Of a stretch of DNA of 64,000 bases, positions 1-8,336 are shown in pieces (position 1 is the first letter of the stretch; every line of letters starts with the position of its first letter). A model generated the notes under the pieces. That model saw nothing but the letters and a program-made list of their open reading frames with translations, was not told where the DNA came from and made no database searches. Source of the DNA: Azospirillum melinis (GTDB lineage Bacteria > Pseudomonadota > Alphaproteobacteria > Azospirillales > Azospirillaceae); assembly GCF_013340935.1 (NCBI RefSeq), contig NZ_WHOS01000018.1, forward strand, positions 59,079 to 123,078, read 5' to 3'. Both the position numbers and the translations under genes were made by a program.

Positions 1-697
1 CCGCCCCCGCCTTCATCTGGGCGGCGCGCAGCCGGTCGGGTACGCGGTCGATGCCGATCACCCGCTCCGCCCCCAGCAGGCTGGCGCTGCGCATCGCCAT
101 CTGGCCGACACCGCCGCAACCCCACACCGCCACCACGTCGCCCGGCTTGATGCCCGCCATGTCGGCGGCCATGTAGCCGGTCGGCACGGCGTCGGACACG
201 AAGACCGCCTTCTCGTCGCTCACCCCCTCCGGCACGCGGAAGGCGTTGAAGTCGGCATAGGGCACGCGGATGTATTCGGCATGGCTGCCGGCGTAGCCGC
301 CGAAGGCATGGCTGTAACCGAAGATGCCGGCGCCGCAATGGCCGTAGGCGGTGCGGGCATGCTCCGGGTTCGGGTTGGAGTTGTCGCACAGCGAGCTTTC
401 GCCGTGCCGGCAGTGACCGCAATGGCCGCAGCCGATGATCGACACCGTGATGACCCGGTCGCCACGGTTGAGATAGCGGACCTCCGGCCCCTTCTCGACG
501 ATCTCGCCCAGGAACTCGTGGCCGATGATGTCGCCGGGCCGCATGGTCGGCACATAGCCGTCGATCAGATGCAGGTCCGACCCGCAGACCGACGACAGCG
601 CCACCTTGACGATCACGTCATGCGGATTGACCAGCACCGGGTCGGGCACCCGTTCCACCCGCAGGTCGTTGGTTCCGTTCCAGCAGAGCGCCTTCAT
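1..697 (-). CDS. Zinc-dependent alcohol dehydrogenase, C-terminus cut by window edge
   Basis: Medium-chain, zinc-binding alcohol or formaldehyde-dehydrogenase-like oxidoreductase; about 232 residues are visible and the rest of the NAD domain lies beyond position 1. Translating from the ATG at 697 shows the catalytic-zinc region (VCGSDLHL, then GHEFLGEI), a cysteine-rich structural-zinc lobe (GCGHCGHCRHGESSLC) and the start of a Rossmann fold (WGCGGVGQMA). The ATG overlaps the stop of the upstream SRPBCC gene by four bases (ATGA) and has a GGGAGG ribosome site, so the two are translationally coupled. The family is clear; the substrate is not. Confidence 0.85.
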   Translation of the reverse strand, partial: MKALCWNGTNDLRVERVPDPVLVNPHDVIVKVALSSVCGSDLHLIDGYVPTMRPGDIIGHEFLGEIVEKGPEVRYLNRGDRVITVSIIGCGHCGHCRHGESSLCDNSNPNPEHARTAYGHCGAGIFGYSHAFGGYAGSHAEYIRVPYADFNAFRVPEGVSDEKAVFVSDAVPTGYMAADMAGIKPGDVVAVWGCGGVGQMAMRSASLLGAERVIGIDRVPDRLRAAQMKAGA

Positions 698-1554
698 TCC
701 GTCGCCTCCCGGAAGGGGCCGGAGGTTCCGCCGCGCGGCTGCCGTTCGATGGTGGACAGTTCGCCCGTCTCCACCCGCTGCTTCAGCCGGCGCAGCGCCT
801 CCTCCGCCTGTCCCGCCGGCGTGACGCCCAGCAGCGCCGCCACCTCGGTCGCCGGCACGCGGTAGACCAGCGTCAGCCGCACCTCCGTCCCGCGGTCGCC
901 GGGCGCCGGGCTCAGCATCAGCGAGGCGCGGTGCGGCAGGGCCGTCTCGCCCACCGTATGCCAGGTCAACAGCCGGTCCTCGTCGACGCGGTCCAGCACG
1001 CAGCGCCAGTTCGGCACCTCGCCTGCGGACTCCCCGGCGGCCCCCTTGGCGGCCCCCTTGGCGGCCTGGGTCGCGGATTTGGCGATCCAGCGGCTTTCGG
1101 TCGCCGACAGCACGTCGACCCGCTCCAACTGCGGCATCAGCTTCGGCAGGTTGGCGAAGTTGCGCCAGAAGCGGAAGATCGTCCCGGCGTCCGACGCGAT
1201 GGTGACCACCGCCTGCGTGCGTTCCGGCGTCAGCGACCGGCGGCGGGTGGCCGGACCCTGGTGGCGCCATGCGCCAGGGTCCGGTGCCGTGCCGAGCGAC
1301 CGCTCGCCGAAGGGCCGCAGCCCGAGGGCACCGGCGGCGAACAGGCCGGCGCCGCCGAGCGCCATCACCGCCCCGCCCCAGCCCGACCGCTGCAATCCCA
1401 GAACGCCGAGTGCCGTACCGCCGACCATGGCAAGCCAGCGGCCGCCGGTCGCGGCACCGCCCGGTCCCGCGCCCGCAAGGCCGGAACCCAGGCCCGAGAG
1501 GAGAGAGTCCGGCTGCGGCCAGCGGCCCCGCCCGGTCAAACTGTTCGACGCCAT
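694..1554 (-). CDS. SRPBCC (cyclase/dehydrase-like) membrane protein
   Basis: A 286-residue protein. The first third is Gly/Ala-rich with one or two likely membrane segments (around GGRWLAMVGGTALGVLGL and VMALGGAGLFAAGALGL). A lipid-binding-like SRPBCC domain follows, containing FRFWRNFANLPKLMPQLE and later LTWHTVGE. This architecture is usual for alphaproteobacterial 'cyclase/dehydrase' membrane proteins. The ATG at 1554 is preceded by AAAGGAG. It forms a two-gene operon with the zinc alcohol dehydrogenase through an ATGA overlap, which suggests a shared stress or detoxification role (inference). The ligand is unknown. Confidence 0.8.
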   Translation of the reverse strand: MASNSLTGRGRWPQPDSLLSGLGSGLAGAGPGGAATGGRWLAMVGGTALGVLGLQRSGWGGAVMALGGAGLFAAGALGLRPFGERSLGTAPDPGAWRHQGPATRRRSLTPERTQAVVTIASDAGTIFRFWRNFANLPKLMPQLERVDVLSATESRWIAKSATQAAKGAAKGAAGESAGEVPNWRCVLDRVDEDRLLTWHTVGETALPHRASLMLSPAPGDRGTEVRLTLVYRVPATEVAALLGVTPAGQAEEALRRLKQRVETGELSTIERQPRGGTSGPFREATE

Positions 1555-1711
1555 CGCCGCTCCTTTCCCGTCTGTGCAAAGACTATGGACAGAGAACAGC
1601 CGGGTTGCGGCTTCGTTGCCTCACCTGTCGCCTCACCTGCTGTGGTAAGCGGCAACCGCAGGGCGTCTGCGCTGTTAGTCTCCACAGCACAGATCGGATG
1701 GGAGGATGGCC

Positions 1712-2356
1712 GTGCCTCTTCTGGACGCCACCATGGGCATCGTCGACGCCGAGGGCTTTCGGCCGGTGACACTGGAAACCGACCGCGGCCCTGTCCAGGC
1801 CCGCTTCTACCCGGCGCCGGACGGCGAATTGGCGGTGCTGTGGATCGGTGGGGTCGGCGGCGGGTTCGACACCCCGGCGCGCGGGCTCTATCCGCGCCTG
1901 GCCGCGGATTTCACCGCCGACGGCGTCGCCTCGCTGCGCCTGCGCTTCCGCGATCCGCGCGACCTGGAGGAGGCGGTGCACGACGCGCTGTGCGGGCTCA
2001 GCTTCCTGGGCCGGCAGGGCATCCACCATGTGGCGCTGGTCGGCCATTCCTTCGGCGGCGCGGTGGCGATCCAGGCGGCGGCGTCTAACCGGGGTGCGGT
2101 CTGCACCGTGGTGACGCTGGCGACCCAGGGCTACGGCACCGATCCGGTCGGTGACCTGTCCTGCCCCATCCTGCTGATCCATGGCGAGGCGGACGAGATT
2201 CTGCCGGCCAGCTGCTCCATCCACGTCCACCGCAAGGCGGGCGAGCCGAAGAAGCTGGTTCTGGTCCCCGGCACCGGCCACGCGATGGAGGAGGCGTCGG
2301 AGGCGGTCTGCCGCGAGGTGCGCGACTGGCTGAAGACCTACCTGCTGGAGCGATAA
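1712..2356 (+). CDS. Alpha/beta hydrolase (dienelactone-hydrolase-like)
   Basis: Small serine hydrolase of about 214 residues. The nucleophile elbow VGHSFGGAV is visible near residue 110, a likely acid follows in HGEADEILP, and the catalytic histidine in GTGHAMEE near the end. The fold has no lid domain, as in the alpha/beta hydrolases often labelled dienelactone hydrolase. The GTG at 1712 is preferred over the ATG at 1706 because GGAGG at 1701-1705 touches the ATG but lies six bases from the GTG. It is divergent from the SRPBCC/dehydrogenase pair. Substrate unknown. Confidence 0.8.
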   Translation: MPLLDATMGIVDAEGFRPVTLETDRGPVQARFYPAPDGELAVLWIGGVGGGFDTPARGLYPRLAADFTADGVASLRLRFRDPRDLEEAVHDALCGLSFLGRQGIHHVALVGHSFGGAVAIQAAASNRGAVCTVVTLATQGYGTDPVGDLSCPILLIHGEADEILPASCSIHVHRKAGEPKKLVLVPGTGHAMEEASEAVCREVRDWLKTYLLER

Positions 2357-2390
2357 GGTTAGCTGGAACGTAAGGTCTGCTGGAACGACA

Positions 2391-2411
2391 AGGGGCGCCA
2401 CCAGCGCCCCT
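2391..2411. terminator. Hairpin between convergent genes
   Basis: An 8-bp perfect stem (AGGGGCGC/GCGCCCCT) with a five-base loop sits between the convergent hydrolase and anti-sigma genes. On the minus strand TTGTCGTT follows, so it may end the anti-sigma transcript weakly; the plus-strand side lacks a U tract. Confidence 0.45.
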
Positions 2412-2437
2412 CCCCTCGATCTGCTTGGGAAATTCCC

Positions 2438-3388
2438 TCAGCTTTCCTTGGCCTTGTGCGTGTCGCTGATCGGCTGCACGCCCGCCGGCTGGTCTTGCTG
2501 CTGCTGTTGGGGCTGCTGTTGTTGCTGCTGCTGCTCCGGCGGGGCCTCACGCCGCGGCGGGCCGGCCTTCACGTCCTGATAGACCGCCTTGGCGATCTCC
2601 AGCAGCTCCTCCTTCGACAGACGGCCGGCCAGGGCGTAGGCCAGCGGCCCTTCGACCCAGTAGAAGGTCGCCACGTCGCCGTTCTGGGTGAAGCTGAAGT
2701 TGGACTGGTTGCCGCTCTGCGGAGCGCCGACGAACAGGGTGATCCGCTTGTTGCCGTCGTTGGCGTACATGTACTGCGCGCCGGCGCCGAGGTCGGTCGG
2801 CAGCGAGCGGCCGCCGATCAGGCGATAGCCGACGCGGCCCAGATCCGGCCCGAACACGTCGCGGCCCATCCGCTTCGACAGCCAGCCGTTCAGCTCGTCC
2901 TGATTGTCGGCGCCGAGCTCCACCTGGAAGCGTTCGTCCGAGGTGTAGAAGCGGTGCGCCTGGGTGGCTTCCTGGGCGAAGGTGGCGAGCGTCTGGCGCT
3001 GCTGGGCGACGGGAGCGCCGACCTGCTGGTCGACCCCGCGGCCCATCCAGCCGCCGGCGGCACCGGCGACCACCAGCATCACCGCCGCGGCGAAACGCAC
3101 CAGCGGACGGGCATGCCAGGCCGGGCGGTTGTCGTTGAAGGCGACGCGCCCCTTCAGCCGGTCGGACAGTTCCTGGACCTTGTCGCTCGGCGGCTCGCGC
3201 AGGACGGTGTCGAACATCTCGTGCAGCAGCGTCGCCTGGGCGCGGTAATCCTCCGCCCGGCGTGCCGCCTCCGGATCCTCGGCCAGCCATCGCTCCACCG
3301 CCAGACGGCGGTTGCCGTCCAGCTGCCCGTCGACATAGGCGTGGAGTTCGTCCTCCGTGACCCGTCCCAGTCCCTGATGCGCGTTCAT
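2438..3388 (-). CDS. Membrane anti-sigma factor with polyglutamine tail
   Basis: Probable regulator of the ECF sigma factor encoded just upstream. About 316 residues from the ATG at 3388, which overlaps the sigma gene stop (ATGA). The N-terminus resembles a zinc-finger-less anti-sigma domain (TEDELHAYVDGQLDGN, LAEDPEAARRAEDYRAQ). One membrane segment follows near residue 110 (FAAAVMLVVAGAAGGWMG), then a periplasmic region. The C-terminus contains a run of glutamines broken by one proline. An upstream reading-frame extension exists but overlaps the sigma gene and is not real. The signal sensed is unknown. Confidence 0.85.
   Translation of the reverse strand: MNAHQGLGRVTEDELHAYVDGQLDGNRRLAVERWLAEDPEAARRAEDYRAQATLLHEMFDTVLREPPSDKVQELSDRLKGRVAFNDNRPAWHARPLVRFAAAVMLVVAGAAGGWMGRGVDQQVGAPVAQQRQTLATFAQEATQAHRFYTSDERFQVELGADNQDELNGWLSKRMGRDVFGPDLGRVGYRLIGGRSLPTDLGAGAQYMYANDGNKRITLFVGAPQSGNQSNFSFTQNGDVATFYWVEGPLAYALAGRLSKEELLEIAKAVYQDVKAGPPRREAPPEQQQQQQQPQQQQQDQPAGVQPISDTHKAKES
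2493..2536. repeat. CAG/CAA tract encoding polyglutamine
   Basis: Imperfect trinucleotide run (CTG/TTG on the plus strand, CAG/CAA in the coding sense) within the C-terminal tail of the anti-sigma gene. It is broken by a glycine-like GGG triplet (Pro in the protein). Such tracts can vary in length between strains. Confidence 0.7.
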
Positions 3389-3897
3389 CACTTCACCCGC
3401 CGGAGGGTAACGCCACCCTCGTTCGCCAGTTTCGCCCGCACCGCCTCGCGCGCCCTGGACAGGCGCGACATGACGGTCCCGATCGGCACGCCGAGCATGT
3501 CGGCGACCTCGTCGTATTTCAGGCCCTCCAGCGCCACCAGAAGCAGCACCTTGCGCTGTTCCTCCGGCAACTCGTCGACCGCGCGCATCATCTCGCGCAG
3601 CTCGACACGCTCTTCCTGCCGGGGCGGGCTGACCAGCTTGGATTCGACGTCGTCGACATCGACCTCCTGCGGCCGGGCAGCCTTGGAACGGACCTGATTG
3701 ACGTGGACGTTGTGCAGGATGGTGAAAAGCCATGCCCGCAGGTTCGTCCCCGCCTGGAAGCTGTCGGCACGCGCCACCGCGCGCGTCAGCGCCTCCTGCA
3801 CCAGATCCTCCGCATCCGCGCTGTTGCGCATCAGCGCACGCGCGTAGCGCCGCAAGGACGCGATGTGGACTTCCAGATCGACCCCGAATTTGCTCAA
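3388..3897 (-). CDS. ECF-family RNA polymerase sigma factor
   Basis: A 169-residue extracytoplasmic-function sigma factor that would direct RNA polymerase to a small stress regulon. Region 2 is visible (YARALMRNSADAEDLVQEAL, then LRAWLFTILHNVHVN) and region 4 (LPEEQRKVLLLVALEG, VPIGTVMSRLSRARE). The open frame begins at a TTG (3897); no in-frame ATG or GTG lies close upstream, and AAGGA sits about 12 bases before it. The last codon overlaps the anti-sigma start (ATGA), the standard arrangement for coupled synthesis. Many such operons are self-activated, but I could not identify the promoter motif in the 260 bases upstream. Confidence 0.9.
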   Translation of the reverse strand: MSKFGVDLEVHIASLRRYARALMRNSADAEDLVQEALTRAVARADSFQAGTNLRAWLFTILHNVHVNQVRSKAARPQEVDVDDVESKLVSPPRQEERVELREMMRAVDELPEEQRKVLLLVALEGLKYDEVADMLGVPIGTVMSRLSRAREAVRAKLANEGGVTLRRVK

Positions 3898-4159
3898 CCG
3901 CGCACCCGATCCTTAACCGATCACGCCACGGCTCACGCCATGGCCTTCCCCTTCTGCCGACAAGGCGGACGGGGACGACGAGGGCGCCGCAACTCCAGAG
4001 GCCGGGCCGGCTCTTTCGACCCTGCGGCCGAATGGGAGACCCGATGCATATGGGTGCGAACGCGCGCCGCGCATCCTTTATTCCAGACTTTATGAGGCTT
4101 GCAGCAAAATTTGTGCGGTACCGCCACGCTTGTGCCGAAAAGGCTTCAGATCGGCCCCG

Positions 4160-5833
4160 TCAGTTGCCGGCCAGGGCAATCCGCCGCTCCGCCAGCGCCG
4201 CCAGATCGGCCCGCAGCCGCTCCACCGGACCCGACCAGTCGCCGGGAGCCGTCTGGCGGTAGAGCCGTGCCGTCGGATACCAGGGCGACTCCTCCCGCCC
4301 GCGCAGCCAGCGCCATTCCGACCCGGCATGCAGCAGCACCGACACCGGCCGCCCCAGCGCGCCGGCCAGATGGGCCATGAAGGTGCAGGAGCTGATCACC
4401 ACATCCAGCTCGCCCAGGGCCGCCGCGGTGTTGTCCATGCCCTGCAACGAGCAGCCCCAATCGACGGTGCCGGCGGGCAGCGGGAATTTGGCCATGTCGT
4501 CGCGCCCCTGCCCGAACTGGAGCACCACCGCCGTCGCTCCCGGAATGCCGAACAGCGGCAGCAGCGGCTCCAGCCGGGGCGAGCGGACGCGGTCATAGCG
4601 GAAATGCACGGAACCGGCCCAGACGATGCCGATCTTCAGCCCCTCCAGACCCGCGGCCCTCCCGGCCCAAAGATCCTTCGCCGCCTGCGAGGCGTGGAGA
4701 TAGGGGATGTCCGCGGGAATGCTGTCCAGCCCGGTCCCCATCCGATGGACCAGGCTCATCACATGGGCATGCATGTCGTAGGGCGGCAACTCGTCGTCAT
4801 AGCCGAAGGCGGCGTCGACGATCCCCGAGGACCGCAGCAGCCCCAGCAGGCTTTCCTGGCCGCAGAACAGCACCCGCATCCCCTGCGCCCGCAGGATCGG
4901 CGCATAGCGGATGAACTGGATCGCATCGCCTATGCCACGGTCGGCATGGATCAGCAGGGTCGCCCCCGGCCGGATGCTGCCGTCCCAGTCCGGCCGGTCG
5001 AAACGCCGCGGCGGCTGGAACAGCGGCAGCCGCAGTCTTTCCTCATAGAGCGCCGCCCCCTCGCGCAGGCGCCCCATCAGCATCAGCGCGCTGCCTTGCC
5101 CGACCGCAGCCTCCGCCAGGGCCGGGTCGAGGCGACGGGCATGGGCGAAGGCCGCCGCCGACGCTTCCGCCCGATGCCGTTGCAGATGCGCGAATCCGAG
5201 ATTGCTCCAGCTTGCCGGATCGGCCGGATCGAGCGCCAGCGCCCGGCAGAGCGCCGGCTGCGCCTCCTCGATCCGCCCCGCCTCGACCAGTTCCGTCCCT
5301 GCCGCGGCCCAGGCCGGCGCCGTGCCGCGAAGCCGTGCCAACCGGGCCAGTTCCGCCGCCGCCGCCGGCATGACCCGCCGGCGCAGGGTTTCCGCCAGAT
5401 TGTTCAGGCTGCGCGCATGGTCGGGCGCCAGCAGCAGCGCCGCCCGGTAAAGCGGCAGCGCCGCCCCCGCATCGCCGCTCCCCAGGCGCAGATCGGCAAG
5501 ATCGCAGAGCAGATCGGGAGCCAGCGCGCCGGCGAGCGCCGCCCGATGGAGGACAGCCGCCGCCTCGTCCGCCCGGCCCAGCCGCTTCAGGCAGGCCGCG
5601 AGGTTGCGGGCATAGGCGGGATTGCCCGGCGCGCTGCACAGCGACCGCCGGAACGGCGCCAGCGCCCCCACCGCATCGCCGCTGCCAATGGCCGCGACGC
5701 CGAGGATGCTCCAGCCATCGCCGCGCCCCGGATCGAGCGCCAGCGCCTGCCGCAGCGCCTTGCGCGCCACGGCCGGTTCCCGCCGCTGCAACGCCGCCGC
5801 CGCCGATTGAATGAGTTGGAGAACGTCGCCCAC
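4160..5833 (-). CDS. TPR protein with C-terminal glycosyltransferase-like domain
   Basis: About 557 residues. The N-terminal 300 residues are tandem tetratricopeptide repeats (for example ALALDPGRGDGWSILGVAAI and LALDPADPASWSNLGFAHLQ). The C-terminal half carries LLIHADRGIGDAIQFIRYAP and a later KIGIVWAGS. This is the pattern of TPR-containing GT9/GT41-like glycosyltransferases common in Azospirillum and Magnetospirillum. The frame extends upstream to 5977, but that part is only the translation of a tRNA gene. The GTG at 5833, after GGGGG, is the likely start. Acceptor and sugar are unknown. Confidence 0.8.
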   Translation of the reverse strand: MGDVLQLIQSAAAALQRREPAVARKALRQALALDPGRGDGWSILGVAAIGSGDAVGALAPFRRSLCSAPGNPAYARNLAACLKRLGRADEAAAVLHRAALAGALAPDLLCDLADLRLGSGDAGAALPLYRAALLLAPDHARSLNNLAETLRRRVMPAAAAELARLARLRGTAPAWAAAGTELVEAGRIEEAQPALCRALALDPADPASWSNLGFAHLQRHRAEASAAAFAHARRLDPALAEAAVGQGSALMLMGRLREGAALYEERLRLPLFQPPRRFDRPDWDGSIRPGATLLIHADRGIGDAIQFIRYAPILRAQGMRVLFCGQESLLGLLRSSGIVDAAFGYDDELPPYDMHAHVMSLVHRMGTGLDSIPADIPYLHASQAAKDLWAGRAAGLEGLKIGIVWAGSVHFRYDRVRSPRLEPLLPLFGIPGATAVVLQFGQGRDDMAKFPLPAGTVDWGCSLQGMDNTAAALGELDVVISSCTFMAHLAGALGRPVSVLLHAGSEWRWLRGREESPWYPTARLYRQTAPGDWSGPVERLRADLAALAERRIALAGN

Positions 5834-5886
5834 GAATATGCCCCCGCCATGCCCCCGATCAGAGTGTTGGGTCGGTCGGGGAGGCG

Positions 5887-5962
5887 TGGTGGGCCCGGCC
5901 GGATTTGAACCGACGACAACACCGTTATGAGCGGCGCGTTCTAACCGCTGAACTACAGGCCC
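5887..5962 (-). tRNA. tRNA with CAT anticodon, probably tRNA-Ile2 (lysidine type)
   Basis: A 76-nt cloverleaf on the minus strand with encoded CCA. The acceptor stem is GGGCCTG/CGGGCCC with one G-T pair, the anticodon loop CTCATAA, and the T-loop region GGTTCAAATCC. A D-stem of GTTC/GAAC replaces the usual GCTC/GAGC as a compensated change. The CAT anticodon fits elongator Met or the Ile2 tRNA modified by TilS. The D-loop and the GTTGTCG stretch after the anticodon stem resemble Ile2, which I favour. A tilS gene lies at 58656-60023. Confidence 0.85.
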
Positions 5963-6040
5963 TACCGCGGGGCGCACTTTGCGACAAAGCCTTGGGGAAA
6001 TGCAACCCCTCGTTCATCGTTCCGACGCGGAAACCCGAAA

Positions 6041-6067
6041 ACGAAAACGGGGGCCGAAAGGCCCCCG
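6041..6067 (-). terminator. Intrinsic terminator of rpoD
   Basis: Perfect 8-bp GC stem (6048-6055 with 6060-6067) closed by a four-base loop. On the minus strand TTTTCGTTTTC follows directly. It lies 40 bases after the rpoD stop and before the tRNA gene. Confidence 0.85.
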
Positions 6068-6106
6068 CTCCGTCTCGAAAAGCAACCGTCCGATCAGGTA
6101 TCCCAA

Positions 6107-8137
6107 TCAAGTGTCGAGGAAGCTGCGCAGCTTGCGCGACCGCGACGGGTGCTTCAGCTTGCGCAGCGCCTTCGCCTCGATCTGGCGGATACGCTCGCGG
6201 GTCACGTTGAACTGCTGGCCGACCTCTTCCAGCGTGTGGTCGGTGTTCATGCCGATGCCGAAGCGCATGCGCAGCACACGCTCCTCGCGCGGCGTCAGCG
6301 AGGCCAGGACGCGCGTCGTCGTCTCGCGCAGGTTCGCCTGGATGGCGGCGTCCAGCGGCAGGACGGCGTTCTTGTCCTCGATGAAATCACCGAGATGCGA
6401 ATCTTCCTCGTCGCCGATCGGCGTCTCGAGGGAGATCGGCTCCTTGGCGATCTTCAGGACCTTGCGGACCTTCTCCAGCGGCATCATCAGACGCTCCGCC
6501 AGCTCTTCCGGGGTCGGCTCTCGGCCGATCTCGTGCAGCATCTGGCGGCTGGTGCGGACCAGCTTGTTGATCGTCTCGATCATGTGGACCGGGATGCGGA
6601 TGGTCCGCGCCTGGTCCGCGATGGAGCGGGTGATGGCCTGACGAATCCACCAAGTGGCGTAGGTCGAGAATTTGTAGCCGCGCCGGTACTCGAACTTGTC
6701 CACCGCCTTCATCAGGCCGATGTTGCCCTCTTGGATCAGGTCCAGGAACTGCAGGCCGCGGTTCGTGTACTTCTTGGCGATGGAGATGACGAGACGCAGG
6801 TTGGCCTCGACCATCTCCTTCTTGGCGCGGCTCGCCTCCTTCTCGCCCTTCTGGACGGTGGAGACGATGCGGCGGAACTCGTTGATCGGCAGACGCGCTT
6901 CCTCGGCGACGTTCGAGATCGACTCGCGCGTCTTGCGGATTTCGCCGTCATACTTCTCAGCGAACTTGCCCCAGGTCTTGGGGTTCAGGCCGCGGATGCG
7001 CTCCAGCCAGTTCGGGTCCAGCTCGTGACCGAAATACTGGTTCAGGAAGTCTTCGCGCTTCACCCGGCACTCGGTGGCCATGCGCAGCAGGCGGCCTTCG
7101 AAGCCCGTCAGCTTGCGGTTCAGGCCATAGAGCTGCTCGACCAGCTGCTCGATGCGCTGGTTGTTCAGGCGGACGGTGTTCATCAGCTCGACCATTTCGA
7201 GCTTCAGCTTGTCGTACTTCTTGTCCGTCTGCTTGCCGACGTCCTCGCCGCGCTGCATCGCGCCCATGCGGGCCTCGTGCAGCTTGTGCAGCTTGTCGTA
7301 AGTCGCCTTGATGTTCTCGAAGGTCTCGATGACCTGCGGCTTCAGCGCGGCTTCCATCGCGGACAGCGACAGGCTGTTCTCGCCCTCTTCGCCTTCCTCG
7401 CCCTCTTCGCCCTCGCCTTCGGCGCGCGGCGCGCGCGGCTCGTCGCCTTCCTCTTCGGCCGGCGCATCGGCACCGCCGGCGGCGGCGGGAGCGGCGGCGG
7501 TGCCGGCAGTTCCGGCGGCGCCAGTGGCCTCAACCACTTCAGCCAGCCCTTCCGGCAACTCCTCACCATCCGGGCCGCCGCCATAGGTGGCGTCCAGATC
7601 GATGATGTCGCGCAGCAGCATCTTCCCTTCCATCAGGGAATCATGCCACTCCAGGATGGCGCGGATGGTCAGGGGCGATTCGCAGATCGCGCCGATCATC
7701 ATCTCGCGGCCGGCTTCGATCCGCTTGGCGATGGCGATTTCGCCTTCGCGCGACAGCAGCTCCACCGAACCCATCTCGCGCAGGTACATGCGCACGGGGT
7801 CGTCGGTGCGGCCGATGTCGTCGTCGTCGAGGTTGCCAGACGAGCGGCCTTCGCCTTCGCCCGCACCCTCGCCGCTGTTCTCCGAATCCTGCTCTTCCGA
7901 TTCGACGATGTTGATGCCCATCTCGGACAGCATCGCCATCGTGTCTTCGATCTGCTCGGACGAGGACGAATCCTGTGGCAGCGCTGCGTTCAGCTCGTCA
8001 TAGGTGACATACCCGCGCTCCTTGCCGCGGGCGATCATCTTCTTGACGGCCAAACCCATGCCGTCCATCAGAGGACCGTCTGCGGATTCCTCCCGCGTTT
8101 CGGAAACTTCCACGCTGTTCGCAGCTTTCGTGGCCAT
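6107..8137 (-). CDS. rpoD: RNA polymerase primary sigma factor RpoD (sigma-70)
   Basis: The housekeeping sigma factor, 676 residues. Region 1.1 is seen near residue 25 ([20 protein letters not shown]) and region 1.2 as [18 protein letters not shown]. Between regions 1 and 2 lies a long acidic, Ala-rich insert ([14 protein letters not shown]), as in other alphaproteobacteria. Region 2 reads [20 protein letters not shown], and region 4 ends with [20 protein letters not shown]. The ATG at 8137 has GGGGG upstream. It follows dnaG on the same strand after about 200 bases, the classic macromolecular-synthesis arrangement without rpsU. Confidence 0.98.
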   Translation of the reverse strand: MATKAANSVEVSETREESADGPLMDGMGLAVKKMIARGKERGYVTYDELNAALPQDSSSSEQIEDTMAMLSEMGINIVESEEQDSENSGEGAGEGEGRSSGNLDDDDIGRTDDPVRMYLREMGSVELLSREGEIAIAKRIEAGREMMIGAICESPLTIRAILEWHDSLMEGKMLLRDIIDLDATYGGGPDGEELPEGLAEVVEATGAAGTAGTAAAPAAAGGADAPAEEEGDEPRAPRAEGEGEEGEEGEEGENSLSLSAMEAALKPQVIETFENIKATYDKLHKLHEARMGAMQRGEDVGKQTDKKYDKLKLEMVELMNTVRLNNQRIEQLVEQLYGLNRKLTGFEGRLLRMATECRVKREDFLNQYFGHELDPNWLERIRGLNPKTWGKFAEKYDGEIRKTRESISNVAEEARLPINEFRRIVSTVQKGEKEASRAKKEMVEANLRLVISIAKKYTNRGLQFLDLIQEGNIGLMKAVDKFEYRRGYKFSTYATWWIRQAITRSIADQARTIRIPVHMIETINKLVRTSRQMLHEIGREPTPEELAERLMMPLEKVRKVLKIAKEPISLETPIGDEEDSHLGDFIEDKNAVLPLDAAIQANLRETTTRVLASLTPREERVLRMRFGIGMNTDHTLEEVGQQFNVTRERIRQIEAKALRKLKHPSRSRKLRSFLDT

Positions 8138-8336
8138 GCGATCGGTGCCCCCGCATTACCCCAGTGAATAAAGACGAAAGGAGCGCCCGGTCCCGGTTTC
8201 CCGGCCCGTCCGCCCCACCCCCAACCATGTATCTACCCAGAACCCGCCATCACAGAAACTGTCATGCGGCCCCGTCCTGTTGCCCTCTGTACCCGTCAAC
8301 CGACATCCGATTGCCGACGATATGCATCATCAACCG

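Noticed and set aside
5834..5977. N-terminal extension of the TPR protein
   Set aside because: It is the translation of the tRNA gene at 5887-5962.
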